Source: Tricholomella constricta (Eukaryota; Basidiomycota; Agaricomycetes; Agaricales; Lyophyllaceae). Taken from it: 64,000 nucleotides of DNA. The stretch covers positions 682,001 through 746,000 of the forward strand of contig JAACJP010000002.1 in the NCBI GenBank assembly GCA_013368375.1, read 5' to 3'. Each line of letters starts with the position of its first letter. Positions within the stretch are counted from its first letter, which is position 1. The notes below the pieces were generated by a model that saw only the letters and a program-made list of their open reading frames with translations, made no database searches and was not told where the DNA came from. A program made the translations under genes and the position numbers. Positions 45,499 through 61,102 of this stretch are shown here, one piece after another.

Positions 45499-46917
45499 CT
45501 TTGCGGGTTTTGAGAGCTTGTGGAGGCTCGAAAACAGAAGTGCGGAGAAGACAAAGCAGTGACTTGCGATCAGGGCTGGCGGGTTCAACTCTGGGTTCAA
45601 GCCAAGGTCTGCGGCAACCACAGTTTATCTTCGCTAACCACGTTATAATTCACTCTATGTACGACATCCACAACGACAAGTCCGAGACAATTGGGCTGAT
45701 TGACAAACGCAACAGGCAACAATTTCAGCCATCTCCTCCTTCATACACACACGATACTCTCCCGAGCCTTACATCCAGGAAGGGAAGTTTCAAGTGATAC
45801 AGCCCCGAGGAGGTTGATACTCACACAAAGGTCTGAATGTCGAGCACGCTGCTGTCACCAGGTCACCGCTGAAGAAGGAATTTTCGCGACAGATTATGCT
45901 GACCTGGAAAGTATAAAGGTAAATTATGGTAAACGTTAAGAATATTGAGGAGGCATCTATCCTTACATATGTGTACATGTAGAGCTTATCCTCGAGACAA
46001 AGATGGCGAGTGGGTCTCGATACGAGAGATAGAGATGCTCCGGAGTGTTATAATTTTCGGCGCAATGACCTGTATATGGCTGCAGTAGTCGGGAAATATA
46101 CCTCCGTCATGCCACACGCATGTTTTGGCTTCCAAGGACGCTCGGTGTTGCAGACTGAGACTAGAAACAGTATCTTTCGATAGCTCGCCCAAGACGATTT
46201 TTAGGCTTCTTGAGCAACGAGTAGATCCTGAGTAGATCCTTTTTCCGGTTCCAATACCCTTGGTCAATGATTAATGAATGAGGGCCCGTGCTCCTGTGCC
46301 AGACAGAATTAAATGCAAAAGAAATAGTCAATGCATCAGCAGATTTCAACACAAATGGGGCTCATCGATGATAACAAGCGGGAAGTATGGCTTTGAAGAG
46401 GACATTAAAAAAGTGGGGATGTCAAGTGGGATTCATCTAAGTCCTATAAAGGGATACAAGAGAGTGCTACCTGCTTCAATGTGCTGGAACATCAATGATT
46501 ACTGTACTAATACGACCAAGTCTTCACTGGATGTGACGTGTGACACGCTGCACAATCTCTTCACCTCTTCAAGGCCACTCGCTTGGTGTGACCAAAGCAA
46601 AGTCTCTTCATGAGGAGTGAGGATGTAGTTAATGTTTCACTGTTGCATAATGCCGTGGCTACATTGCAATTGGTGGAGTGTATATTGTATCAGTATAGCT
46701 CATGTGGAATGCGCCTGCGGCGGAAAAAAAAATTAGTATGGGGGCGCAATTGGTCACACTCTTCAAAAGCATTTGTGATGCGTGACAAGCCCAAAAACTC
46801 AGAGGTACCCGTGACAAGTGACTGAAGACTTGGTCGTATTAGTACAGTAATCTCGAAGGGCTCCAACGCTAACAGTGCCAAACAAACGCCTTTACTCCTT
46901 CCGCTACTCCTTCCGCG
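45499..46917. other. Gene-poor gap of 1.4 kb between RCO1-like and PRP38 genes
   Basis: This is the longest stretch without a recognisable gene in the window. Both flanking genes point away from it, so it holds two promoters and room for another transcript. I read both strands: the open frames (for example 46278-46613 plus, 45986-46267 minus) show no family motif, no consistent intron pattern and no repeat. One short frame is listed separately. Confidence 0.55.
45657..45797 (+). CDS. Possible small open reading frame, unknown
   Basis: An ATG-initiated frame of 46 codons starting MYDIHNDKSETIGLIDKRNR and ending in TGA. It is hydrophilic, with Lys, Arg, Ser and Pro, and has no membrane segment or known domain. 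It lies 158 bp from the divergent RCO1-like start. There is no further support beyond a non-random-looking composition, so it may be an upstream frame of a non-coding transcript. Confidence 0.18.
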   Translation: MYDIHNDKSETIGLIDKRNRQQFQPSPPSYTHDTLPSLTSRKGSFK

Positions 46918-47971
46918 ATGGCCAACACGACAGTGAGCGGCGCACTCTCCATTCACGGGCAGAACCCACAGGTGAGGACTCTAAAACAGTATACCCCGAA
47001 AGTAGTTCTTATTTATCCAGTTCCTAGTCGAAACAGTCATCCGAAATCGCATTTACGAATCCAGCTATTGGAAGGAACACTGCTTCGCCCTGACCGGTAT
47101 GTTCATTGAATATCCTTACTTTCGCACTCTCACAGACTATCAGCCGAGAGTTTGATCGACAAGGCGATTGAAACACGTTACATAGGCGGCGTATATGGCA
47201 ATCAACGACCAACACAGTTCATATGCCTGGTTCTCAAGCTACTGCAAATCCAACCTGAGAAGGAGATTCTGGTTGAATATCTGCGTGCAGACGAATTCAA
47301 GTGAGGTTTTTTATTTGCTTTTATGCAGCACATGCCTGACGCGCAACAGATATCTTCGTGCACTGGCCGCCATCTACATCCGACTGACTTTTCGGGCAGT
47401 GGATGTGTATGAGCTACTGGAACCGTTACTCAAAGACTACAGCAAGCTGCGACTACGTGATATGGGCAAGTTCCACGAGTGTCCATTCCTTTAAGCAGAT
47501 TATTCACATGCCTCAAAAACAGCTGGTTACTCGCTGACTTATATGGACGAATATGTCTACTCTCTTTTAACTGATGAAAGGGTATGCGACATCATTCTAC
47601 CCCGACTCATCAAAAGACAAGTACTTGAGGAGAATGGCGACATTGGACCGAGGAGAAGTCGGCTGCTGGACGCTTTGGAGGGTAAGAGTGAGGCTGGTAG
47701 TAAAGGGAGAAGTCGCAGTGTTAGCAGGAGCTGGAGTAGAAGTCAGGATCGCAGAAGTGGCCATGGGGGCCGCAGCAGAAGCAGCAGTGGCAGTCCACGT
47801 CGGGAAGGAAGCAGAGGGAGAAGTTTTACTCGAAGCAGATCACCATTGGACGCTGGATCCCGATATGTGTCGCGAAGTCCGTCAAGATCTCGGTCTAGCT
47901 CAAGGTCTCCATTCCGTTCACGCAGTCGCAGTATCTCACCAGATAGGATGCAAGTAGACGTAGCCGCTTGA
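46918..47971 (+). CDS. PRP38: Pre-mRNA-splicing factor PRP38 (PRPF38A)
   Basis: Five exons: 46918-46971, 47021-47096, 47144-47300, 47350-47465, 47523-47971; 283 residues. The N-terminal PRP38 domain is typical: SIHGQNPQFLVETVIRNRIYESSYWKEHCFALTAESLIDKA, then GGVYGNQRPTQFICLVLKLLQIQPEKEIL and YLRALAAIYIRLTF, then LRLRDMAGYSLTYMDEYVYSLL. The C-terminal 110 residues are an Arg/Ser domain (SRSVSRSWSRSQDRRS and on), present in animal PRPF38A but short or absent in budding yeast. The protein is part of the U4/U6.U5 tri-snRNP and pre-B/B spliceosome and is needed for activation. Intron 4 (47466-47522) is GC-AG with the optimal GCAAGT donor; it restores the invariant DMAGYSLTYMDE. Confidence 0.94.
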
Positions 47972-47986
47972 AAGCCTGTTAGACTA

Positions 47987-48147
47987 GTACGCGTAAAGCG
48001 AAACTCAGTGTCATACGCTTGATAGTAGACGATTCATTATTATTACCTGGTACGCGTAAAGCGAACTAGGGAAGAGTAAGTTAAAGTAATACAGAGATAA
48101 AACTAAAGGGGACATACACTCAGTGTCATACGCTTGATAGTAGACGA
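47987..48147. repeat. Split tandem duplication, two copies of blocks A and B
   Basis: Block A (GTACGCGTAAAGCGAA) occurs at 47987-48002 and 48050-48065. Block B, 30 nt starting ACTCAGTGTCATACGC, occurs at 48003-48032 and 48118-48147. In the first copy A and B are adjacent; in the second they are separated by 52 nt. All copies match exactly as I read them. The blocks lie in the convergent spacer between PRP38 and mitochondrial uL15. Confidence 0.8.
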
Positions 48148-48178
48148 CTGAGGTATGAGAGGGCACGCGTGTCCGAGT

Positions 48179-48184
48179 CACGTG
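48179..48184. promoter_or_regulatory. CACGTG box in convergent PRP38/uL15m spacer
   Basis: Perfect CACGTG in the context GTCACGTGAC. It lies between two 3' ends, so a promoter role for these genes is not obvious. Confidence 0.2.
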
Positions 48185-48229
48185 ACATGAACATGACGTT
48201 TATCTAGTCCAACAAAGCTCGCCTTGTAT

Positions 48230-49183
48230 TTATTTTTTCTTCTGTACATCGAACTCCTGCTTTTTCCAAGCACCCAGTTGCGTAGAGAGTGACTTCCATC
48301 GATCCTCCACGAAAGGTAGATCCCCGAGTGCCTGAAGGGTGCCAGGAGAGATATAACCCCTGTTGCGATATTTGCCATACCAGACTAGAAATAATGAGTT
48401 TCATGGCTTAAGAAGCGAGACGGTGCTTCGACATACCAATGTCTTCACGGCGAGTTGGAGCAGCAGAAATCCTGTCTGTCCGGCCCTTCACGCAATCACG
48501 AAGAGCCAAAGAATTATAATATTGGCAAACAATTTTGCCCCCGTTGCTTTCTATCGCTTCGATAGCACTTTTGGAAGCGCGTGAAGTCTTGATGTAGATG
48601 GGTGTCTTAAAATGTTGAGCACCCTAGTGAGACGGTGGTAAGCCTAATGCGTGATAAACTCTGCAAGGTGAAGACTGACGTCTCCGAGGATTTTGATGCC
48701 ATCGTGGACGTCATGTACGCAGCCGCTGAGAAGGAGCTCCCGAGCAGTGATTGGTTTTTCAGGAGACGACGCTAGTCTTCCCTGGTCTATCCAATGCTGT
48801 AATCTGTCAAGGTTCACGGGAGCCCATGTCTTCGAGTTTCTTTGGTTTCAACAGTCAGCCAGTGACAGGGAGCCACGAAGGAAGACGACGGCTTGGCGTA
48901 CTGGTTGATAAAACCACGTTTAGGGAACAGTTTTGTGATAGGTGTCTGACCACCTTCGAATCCTGCTCTGACTCCAGGGCCGGAACGCGACTTCTGACCA
49001 TTGGCACCTCGTCCGGCGGTTCCACCGTAGCCAGAACCTTGACCTCTTCCGACACGTTTTTGCTACCGGAAAAGGGTGATTAGCCGAGATAATTGAAGTA
49101 AGAAAAATGAGGCTAACTTTGTGTTGGGAGCCCGGCGCGGGCCTGAGGTTGGCAAGCGTTACTCGAGGAATTCGAGCAGACAT
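48230..49183 (-). CDS. MRPL10: Mitochondrial large-subunit ribosomal protein uL15m
   Basis: Five exons on the minus strand: 49118-49183, 48902-49062, 48680-48839, 48437-48623, 48230-48384; 242 residues. The N-terminus [22 protein letters not shown] runs into [27 protein letters not shown], the glycine-rich uL15 signature, then [17 protein letters not shown] and [18 protein letters not shown]. The central part [31 protein letters not shown] is the conserved L15 fold. The fungal C-terminal extension ends [13 protein letters not shown]. It sits in the mitoribosome large subunit. The start was chosen because the ATG stands immediately before the conserved N-terminal text. Confidence 0.9.
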
Positions 49184-49611
49184 AGGATTCGGAGGAAGGG
49201 AAGACAAGTTGAATACACAACGCCAAACTATTGATCGGCACCCGTGTGAAAGTCGTGATCAAACACCAGTCCGACTCCCCAGGACTCCCCACAACGACGT
49301 TTGGATCTGTGTGAGTGCTCTTTAATAAGGACTTACTACTCACACGTCGAAATCGGATCCAGATCCAACAGACGCAGCATTTGAAGTACAATAGTAAGTC
49401 AACAACTTCAGATTCCCAAGACTTCGAAGCATGTGCTCACCTCACAAGAATATGTATGGATCATGGTCTTGTGTTGAAATATCCTGAGAGATTTCGACGG
49501 CCACAGCGACTATTGTTTCACATGGTCTATGTCCCATGATTCCTGACAATTCGTTATGAGAGCAGCCTCCGTAAACTCTTCATTTCGAGCCATTTTGTTG
49601 AGACCAAAATT
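49184..49611. promoter_or_regulatory. Divergent spacer uL15m/GMC oxidoreductase with paired CreA-like sites
   Basis: No gene is visible in this stretch. GACTCCCCA occurs twice with a 10-bp period (49273-49281 and 49283-49291). On the other strand these read GTGGGG and CTGGGG, both fitting the CreA/Mig1 consensus SYGGRG, about 320 bp before the oxidoreductase start. Confidence 0.35.
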
Positions 49612-51886
49612 ATGAAGATTCGCCCAGTCACCCAATTCTATCTTCTTGCTGTTCAAATACATCTGACGCTAGGAGCTGTCTACGAACGCATCGCGGATCT
49701 GCCCTCGAAGAAATATGATTTTGTGATCGTAGGAGGTGAGTTTTATTGTCGTCACCCAGATGCCCGTTCACTCAATGTCTGCGATAGCCGGTGCTGCAGG
49801 AAGTGTCCTAGCTAATCGTTTGTCAGAAAATACGAAATTCAGCGTTCTCCTTCTGGAGGCAGGAGGCTCGTTCGTACATTCGGCACGAGTCTCAGTGAGA
49901 TCTCCGGTGCGAACTAATGTGCTTTATCACAGGAATCAAGATGCTCTTCCAACCAAGATTCCTTTCTTCTGCACACGTCTTTCTAACACATTGTATGACT
50001 GGAACTACACAACGACTCCTCAGGTCGGTCTTAATGGACGATCCATCTCTTACCCTCGTGGCCATGTCTTGGGCGGAAGCACTTCAATCAGTCAGTCCTC
50101 TATTCTCAGCCGCGGCTGCATAGTATGATGAATAATCACAGATGGAATGTTCTATACTCGAGGGTCAGCGGAGGACTACGATCGATACGCAGAAGTCACC
50201 GGCGACGCTGGCTGGTCATGGAAAGGTATCCAAAAGTACATTCGCAGGGTAATTTTCTTTTCATCTCGCATAGTCTCTCTCTCTTTCTGAAGATGTGGTC
50301 CAGAATGAGATATTCAACCCACCAGCTGATCATCACAACACGTCTGGACAATATGACCCTTCGATCCACGGCCTGCATGGAATCAATTCTGTCAGTCTAC
50401 CAGGTAATCCCCAATCCATCGATGGGCGGGTGATACAGACGACTTTCGATCTGGATGAGTTTCATTTCAATCAGGATATGAATTCCGGGCATCTTTTGGG
50501 CTTGGGTATGGCGAATTCATCTAGAAGGACAGCAACGTGACCAGATTTCAGGCTGGTTACAGGCCACCATCAAAGGAGGGAGCCGCAGCAGTTCAGCGAC
50601 GTCCTATCTGGGTTCGAAGTTCATTAACAGGCCCAATCTCCATATCTTGTTGAACGTTCGAGTGACGCGCGTGCTCTCTTCCACTCGCGATCGAAGCTTT
50701 CGAACAATAGAGTTGGCCCAAGCCAAAGGTAAGGAAATATTCGCCATTTCCAAGCTGCTATTCTGTGACATCCAGCGAAGGTCCAAAGCGTCTCATCGCA
50801 GCCCGGAAGGAGATCATATTATCTGCCGGAACTGTTGGCACTCCCCATATCTTACTGAATTCTGGTATCGGAGACAAGGATGAGCTCGCGCAGCTTGGTA
50901 TCGAGACCACGCATCACTTACCGGATGTCGGGAAGAATCTGACAGATCATCCGCGACTTGCGAGTAACTGGATTGTGAACAGTATCGGGCGCACCTTTGA
51001 CATCATCAACCAAAATGCGACTTTAACTGATAACTTGATACGTCAATGGGAGAAGACGCAAATTGGCCCTCTCGTCGATACTTTCGCATCGCACCTGTTC
51101 TTCGCCCGGTTGCTTGGGAATCGTCTCCCCGATGGCAAGGATCCTGCCGCTGGGCCTGATACCCCTCATTATGAACTCGGCTTTTCAGTAGGGCGATTTT
51201 AACTGCTATTTATCGCCTAATCGATGACGTGCTGCTTAGAATGGGTTTGTCGGAGCAACACCGCTCAATGGCAAATTCATTGCAATAACCACAAGAGTCG
51301 TGTCTCCCACATCGCGTGAGCTGATAGTCCTCTGATGATAAAAAAATCTCATCGTCTAACCGAGGAAAAATATCTGCACACTTGAACTAGGCGGCTTGAT
51401 CACGTTGAAGTCAAAGGATCCACTTGAACCACCCCTGATAGATCCGGGTTTCTTGTCGACCAATTTCGATATCTTAGCTATGCGCGAGGCAGTGAAGAGT
51501 GCGAAGAGATTTCTCGATGGTCCAGCGTGGAAGGGCTACGTGCTGCAGCCCTTTGGTGCGCTTGCTAATGTCACCACCGACGCCCAACTGGACACATACA
51601 TTCGGAGTGGGACAGGCACATCCACCCATTGTACTGGCACCGCGAGTATGTCTGCGAGGAATGCAACTTATGGAGTTGTCGATCCAGACTTCCGAGTCAA
51701 AGGGCTGGGTGGGATACGAATCATCGATGCGTCTGTCTTGGTAAGAGCTTAACATCTAACTGTCCACAACGGCCTCTCTGACTAACCCGACTTTTACAGC
51801 CTTATGTGCCAAGTGCACATACACAGGCGCCTGTCTACATTTTGGCAGAACGAGCGGCGGATTTGATCAAGGAAGACTGGCATTAG
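49612..51886 (+). CDS. Secreted GMC oxidoreductase, aryl-alcohol-oxidase type
   Basis: Ten exons: 49612-49735, 49788-49869, 49933-50090, 50142-50248, 50304-50505, 50552-50728, 50781-51187, 51240-51315, 51391-51740, 51800-51886; 589 residues. A signal peptide (MKIRPVTQFYLLAVQIHLTLG) precedes YDFVIVGAGAAGSVLANRLSE, the FAD-binding dinucleotide fold. GMC signature 1 is SYPRGHVLGGSTSINGM; signature 2 is AGTVGTPHILLNSGIG. At the C-terminus STHCTGTASM and PSAHTQAPVYILAERAADL supply the catalytic His pair seen in Pleurotus aryl-alcohol oxidase. These enzymes oxidise aromatic alcohols with O2 and supply H2O2 to lignin peroxidases, so a wood- or litter-decay lifestyle is plausible. No peroxidase gene is nearby. 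Confidence 0.88.
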
Positions 51887-52135
51887 CACAAATTAGGTAC
51901 TTAAGTACTTGGTGATGGAGGTCTGTTTGTGCAGTATGTCACATACTAAGACTCTGAAGTCCAAACGTATAAACTGCATGACGTGGGTAACGGGTTAGAA
52001 GGGGTTGTGTCCGACACGCATCTCATGGATGATGAATATTTGAATATGGAAGGGAACATGAACGTGGGTAGATCTACCAATAATTCAATCACATTTAATC
52101 AGAATCGTTCCGCTTCCGACTTTCGCTTCTTGTCC

Positions 52136-53992
52136 ATGAACGTACGGCCTCTGATCACAATCTGTGGAACGACGGGCGTTGGAAAATCTAACTTGGCCAT
52201 CGAGCTTGCTCTACATCTCCGCTGTAGCCCTCGCGATGATGGCTGGCGGGGTGCCAGAATCATAAATGCCGATTCTATGCAAGTCTATAGCGGCATGGAT
52301 GTCATCACGAACAAGGTCCCAGAGGCAGAAAGGCAAGGCATAGAACATCTCTTGATGGGCTTTAAATCACCCGGCGAGCAATATGTTGTTGGGCAGTGGG
52401 TACAGGATGCTCTCAAGGCGGTCAGTCCTACTTCTTAGGTTCCAGACAAACAGAACTGATACTACCTCGGTATTAGATTGACGAGACTCACAAGAGGAAC
52501 GAGATCCCCATCGTTGTTGGTGGAACCTCCTATTGGATACAGCACTTGATGTTTCCGAATCGCTTGCCTTCTGATAATATCTCTCAGGATTCTCCTCCAA
52601 CGATGGTAAACCATCCTCCTCCTATGAGCCAAGAGCTGGCCGATACTATTGTCTTACTCCCGTCTCACTTGCTCACGCTTTTCAACAATTTGCCGGTGCA
52701 CCCTCCATCTGCAACAGCAGATCCTGATGCCGCCTTCAATTTGCATACCCTTCTCTCGATGCTTGATCCACCAGTAGCCAATCGCTGGCACTGGAAGGAC
52801 ACAAGGAAGGTCTTGAGAAGTCTGGTTGTAATAAAGGAGTCTGGAAGACGCGCAAGCGAGATTATCCTGGACCAAACGAAAGACCTCGCTTCAAGCAAAC
52901 CAAGGTTTCTCTACACCGAGCTTTCCTGTGCCATTATCTCAATGATAACAGGTTTCGCACTCTTTGCTTCTGGCTTTACGCAGAACCATCGGTTCTCGAA
53001 CAACGAGTGAACGCACGCGTTGAGAAAATGATCGAGGTTCGGCCGCCATGAGTGCTCTGATGATTCATCCATTTTTGATCATCTTCGCAGCAAGGGCTTT
53101 TGTCAGAGATTCATAGTTTGCGTCAGATTGCGGCAGGTGTGAGCCGTGACGAAGCACTTGCAAGCACAGAATCCACCAAGGCGAAAGCTGATTATACCTT
53201 GGGAATCTATCAGGCTATCGGTATCGTTGCCTTCTCCCCTGGAAAACCTCTTAATAACGAGTGAATCTCAGGATACAAAGAATTCCACGACTATCTTTCT
53301 GCTCCAGAGCCGTCGGACAAGGCGTTCAAAGCTGCCGTTGAGCATATGAAAGTGTCTACGAGGCAATATGCAAAACGACAACTGTCTTGGATTCGGAATA
53401 AACTGCTACCAGCGGTGTACACGGCCAATGCGGAAGAAGCAGTGATCCCAACATATCTTCTGGATGCAACAGGTGATTCTGGACCTGGTCTAAATTACTT
53501 CATCAGTGGCCTTTCTTATCTTTACCTCCATTCAGTGCTAGGAGACAGTTGGCACAAGAATGTGCGGGATTTAGGTGTTCAGCTAACAGAAGGTAACCAT
53601 TCTTAACACGCTTGTGCGGCTGTCATTGATTTCTGGGTAGGCTTCCTAGCGAAGCAGAAGCTTGCCGACCCGCTCTCGCTGTCAGACAACGCGAACAAGA
53701 TGATGAATATCGACAGAAAGGCAGTCGAGTAGGTCGATCGACACGCGATCGCGTGTTAACCCTGTCACTGATTGTCCTGGTGTTTTGCAGCCCAACTTCC
53801 GTTCTCAACGCAAGGCAAAAGCGAATCTGTCCTGTATGTACGTCAAATCCAGATCGACCCTTCATGGTTGAAGAAGGCCGAGAATGGGAGGCGCATCGTA
53901 AGACGCGCGTGCACAAATTTCTCGCTGCGAAGAGAGCAGAAGTAAAATGGAACAAGGGTTCAAGTAATGGTTCAGATATTGAGTCGTCATAA
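52136..53992 (+). CDS. MOD5: tRNA isopentenyltransferase (MOD5/TRIT1)
   Basis: Eight exons: 52136-52420, 52477-52904, 52952-53036, 53091-53220, 53272-53472, 53542-53592, 53641-53728, 53791-53992; 489 residues from this ATG. The P-loop GTTGVGKS is at 11-18, followed by [17 protein letters not shown] and [12 protein letters not shown], which bind tRNA and dimethylallyl diphosphate. [13 protein letters not shown] and [15 protein letters not shown] complete the domain. The C-terminus has a C2H2 zinc finger (CPVC, then AHRKTRVH). The enzyme puts isopentenyl on A37 of tRNAs reading UNN codons in cytosol and mitochondria. In-frame ATGs at 52025, 52046 and 52058 could add up to 37 residues; yeast MOD5 uses alternative starts for mitochondrial and cytosolic forms. 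Confidence 0.93.
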
Positions 53993-54067
53993 TTTTTCAT
54001 ATAGTAATTACAGTCTACAGTAAGAAAGGAGTATTGAACAGCGATTGCTGAATCACTCGGTCTTCGT

Positions 54068-56250
54068 TCAGTTTTCTGCAGCCCACCGAGGCAACCAATG
54101 CTCCCAGTCTTCCCAGGTCGCATCCATGTCCATGAAGTCATCGTAGTAAAGGGAATGATGAGGGGGACGAGGATGGTGAGGATGGTGGCCTCGAGGGTCA
54201 AGTAGTTGATTAATAACATGAACGGCGCCGTTGAGGCCAACGATGTCTTGCAGGACCACGTAGCGACCATCGACCGTAAACTTGGTCGAAATCCTGTGTG
54301 GCCTGCGTGGACCAGGAATGGGGATCGAGATGTTGAACTTCTCAACATGCGCATTGATGGAGTGGTTGGTGAGTGCTGTCGGCAGCGTCGCGTCGAAGGA
54401 CGAGATGGGTTTGGGACGTGCTCGCTCGTCGCTCTCAGCGCAACTTGAGTGGGCCGGTCCGGGCGGAGGAACGTTATCCACGCGCACGCGATGAAGATCC
54501 GTGGCCACACTGAACGTCGGCAGATATGGGAACGAATGACCAGGCGGAACAGGATATTCGTCTATTGGATCATGAGGAGACGGCATGCCGTTGGTCAGAA
54601 TGTCATACAGCTCAAGATATTGAGCAACATAGTCCTGCTGGGCATCCGTGAGTGCTTCGTATGTTTCCGTATCCATAGCCAAAATCTCTTCGTGATGTCT
54701 GATATTGAATTGGAACGGATTGCTCGGCGGTGGATCTTTCTCTTTGGGACCAAGGGAGTCCTTATCAGGGAAAGAGACCTCTGACGTTGGCATATCCCAG
54801 AAAGTATCATCAAATAGGCCGTGACAATCGTGCTGGGAGTCATGGAATCGAAGAGGAGACAGATCGGTTCCCAGAGGTCCAAGTTTTGATATATCAAAGG
54901 TCTTGCGCTTGCAGGGCTTTGCACTCGTCGACTCTGACTTGTTGTACTGGTAGTCTGGCAGCGATGTGGATTGTAAATCATAGATGTGAGGAGTCATACG
55001 AAGCGGTGACTTGCCGGTGTGGAAAACCAGATCGGGGACGATGTGGTATTGCAAAAGTTTCCTTAAGACGCGTGTACCAAAAGGAGAGAAGAGGAAAAGT
55101 CCAAGCTTCTTGGGAAGCGATTGAAATGCATGGTTCGAAGGTGCGAAGACAGTCACGGCCGTAGCCCCTTCTAGTGATCCTTTCTCGTTATTTTTTCCAC
55201 GAACATAGCGCATATCCAGAGAGTCAGTAAGACCCGTGCGCTGAATAGCTGAGGTCTGCAAAGTACGTTGCTCTAAGTGCTCGTATGAGGAGATGTTACA
55301 ACTTGGAAAATATACTTACAAAGGTGGAGAAGATCGAAGGTGCCATGAAAAGCTCCTGAAAGACGGGAGGAGGAGGAAGCAGAGGATGGTTGACGCCGTG
55401 TATAATCCCTGCGCGAGGTGACCGTTAAGGGCTGGCTGTTTAGCAGCAGAATAAAGACTAACCGTTTGAAGCAGGTCCATCGGGTCTCACAACTCTGCTG
55501 TAAAAATTGATTGTAGGGGTGGGCGAGATGAGACTGTGTGCGACCCTGATACGCAATGAACGGGAGCCCAGTGCATCTGGCAGCACGAGATTCGTAGCAA
55601 AAGTGTTGTTATCTGCAAGACCTATCGCATCGAACTTTGAAGGAAGGATGTGGTATGACAGGATGGCGCGGACAAGTTTCTTGAGAAATTTTTTGCGCTG
55701 TTTCCTGTCATCGTCTTTGGTGTCTGCGGAGCGAGCCTCAAACTCGTCTACATGATGAACAACGTCAGAGAGATCGTATGCCTGGATCAAGGAAGCAATG
55801 TCGTTGATGTTGGAGTCCAAGTGGGGCCTATGGGGTTGGCGAAGAGCACTGTCAGACACTGCGAAGAAGGTAATGCTAGGCAGGATATCAGACAGCGTGC
55901 ATGGATATGAACTAAGAGGCGCCCACTCTGCTGAGGAGTCGTTGAGAACAGAGACAATCTTATCCGCGAAATTGATGGCCTTGACGAGCTTGGTGTACCT
56001 CGTAGAAAGTTAGTACAGACTAGGAGGGAAGTAGTAAGATAAAGCACTCTTTATCATTGCTCAGGGTAGTGTATATCGTCTCGTTTCCGGGGCCTGGCCA
56101 TGGGAGGGGTTTTTGAGGAGGGGATCCATAATCAAGCCCACCACCCGCATACCAGGTGGGATCAAATTCAGTAGGATATTGCACGAATGTCGTGCCCGTC
56201 ACAACGACGAAGATGGCGCCCAGGACGAGAGCTTCAGCAGTGAAACGCAT
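54068..56250 (-). CDS. Secreted protein with two fasciclin (FAS1) domains
   Basis: Four exons on the minus strand: 56048-56250, 55463-55998, 55320-55408, 54068-55255; 671 residues. A signal peptide (MRFTAEALVLGAIFVVVTGTTFVQ) opens the protein. FAS1 domain 1 shows ITFFAVSDSALR, then LVRAILSYHILPSKFDA and GIIHGVNHPLLPP. Domain 2 shows AVTVFAPSNHAFQSLP, RKLLQYHIVPDLVF, and after a long charged insert VVLQDIVGLNGAVHVINQLLDP. The tail is His/Pro-rich and acidic and ends near WEHWLPRWAAEN. FAS1 proteins are cell-surface adhesion or matrix proteins; in fungi some affect development. There is no obvious GPI signal at the C-terminus. The exon 2 acceptor is CGAG, less common but in phase. Confidence 0.85.
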
Positions 56251-56415
56251 GGTCAGAGCGCAAGAAACAAAATGCGCGCTGCTGACTGCGGAGTCTGGCT
56301 TGTCAGGATCTGTCAGAATTTCATCATGCCGGGCGCTTGAGTCATAATCTCACACAGACTTGGCATTATCATTAGGCTACAAAGGATTCGAGCGTCCTCC
56401 TCAGGCATGACTACT

Positions 56416-58806
<2,391 letters not shown>

Positions 58807-58878
58807 TGCCACTGACTGCCAAGCAAGACGACCAAGATGCGAATATTAGCCTGCGTCCTCGGCAAATGCCGACTGCGT

Positions 58879-58884
58879 CACGTG
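58879..58884. promoter_or_regulatory. CACGTG E-box in VMA1/RPT1 divergent promoter
   Basis: Perfect CACGTG, read CACGTGAC toward VMA1, with 72 bases between it and the VMA1 ATG. It is 85 bases from the RPT1 ATG on the other side. The same hexamer at the same distance precedes VMA13. Confidence 0.45.
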
Positions 58885-58969
58885 TATGGTAGACGCGTAA
58901 TCCCAGCTTTGACCATTCTCCCGTCCGGTCTGACTGAATTCTCCTCCTCCCTGTCCTACCTTCCCAACC

Positions 58970-60908
<1,939 letters not shown>

Positions 60909-61102
60909 ACATACCTTCACTGTTTTATTTATTTCTTTACACGCAACGATATGTCGATTGTTGTCAGGGTTTGCTTAGGCCCGAGCAGGACGCGGATTTA
61001 TATCATGTACTGAGGTCATGAGAAAGTTTGAATTCGGGCGGATCCAATGTACGGACCATGAGTTGAAATATTGTGTCTGTTGACGGACTCCAACCACGAC
61101 CA

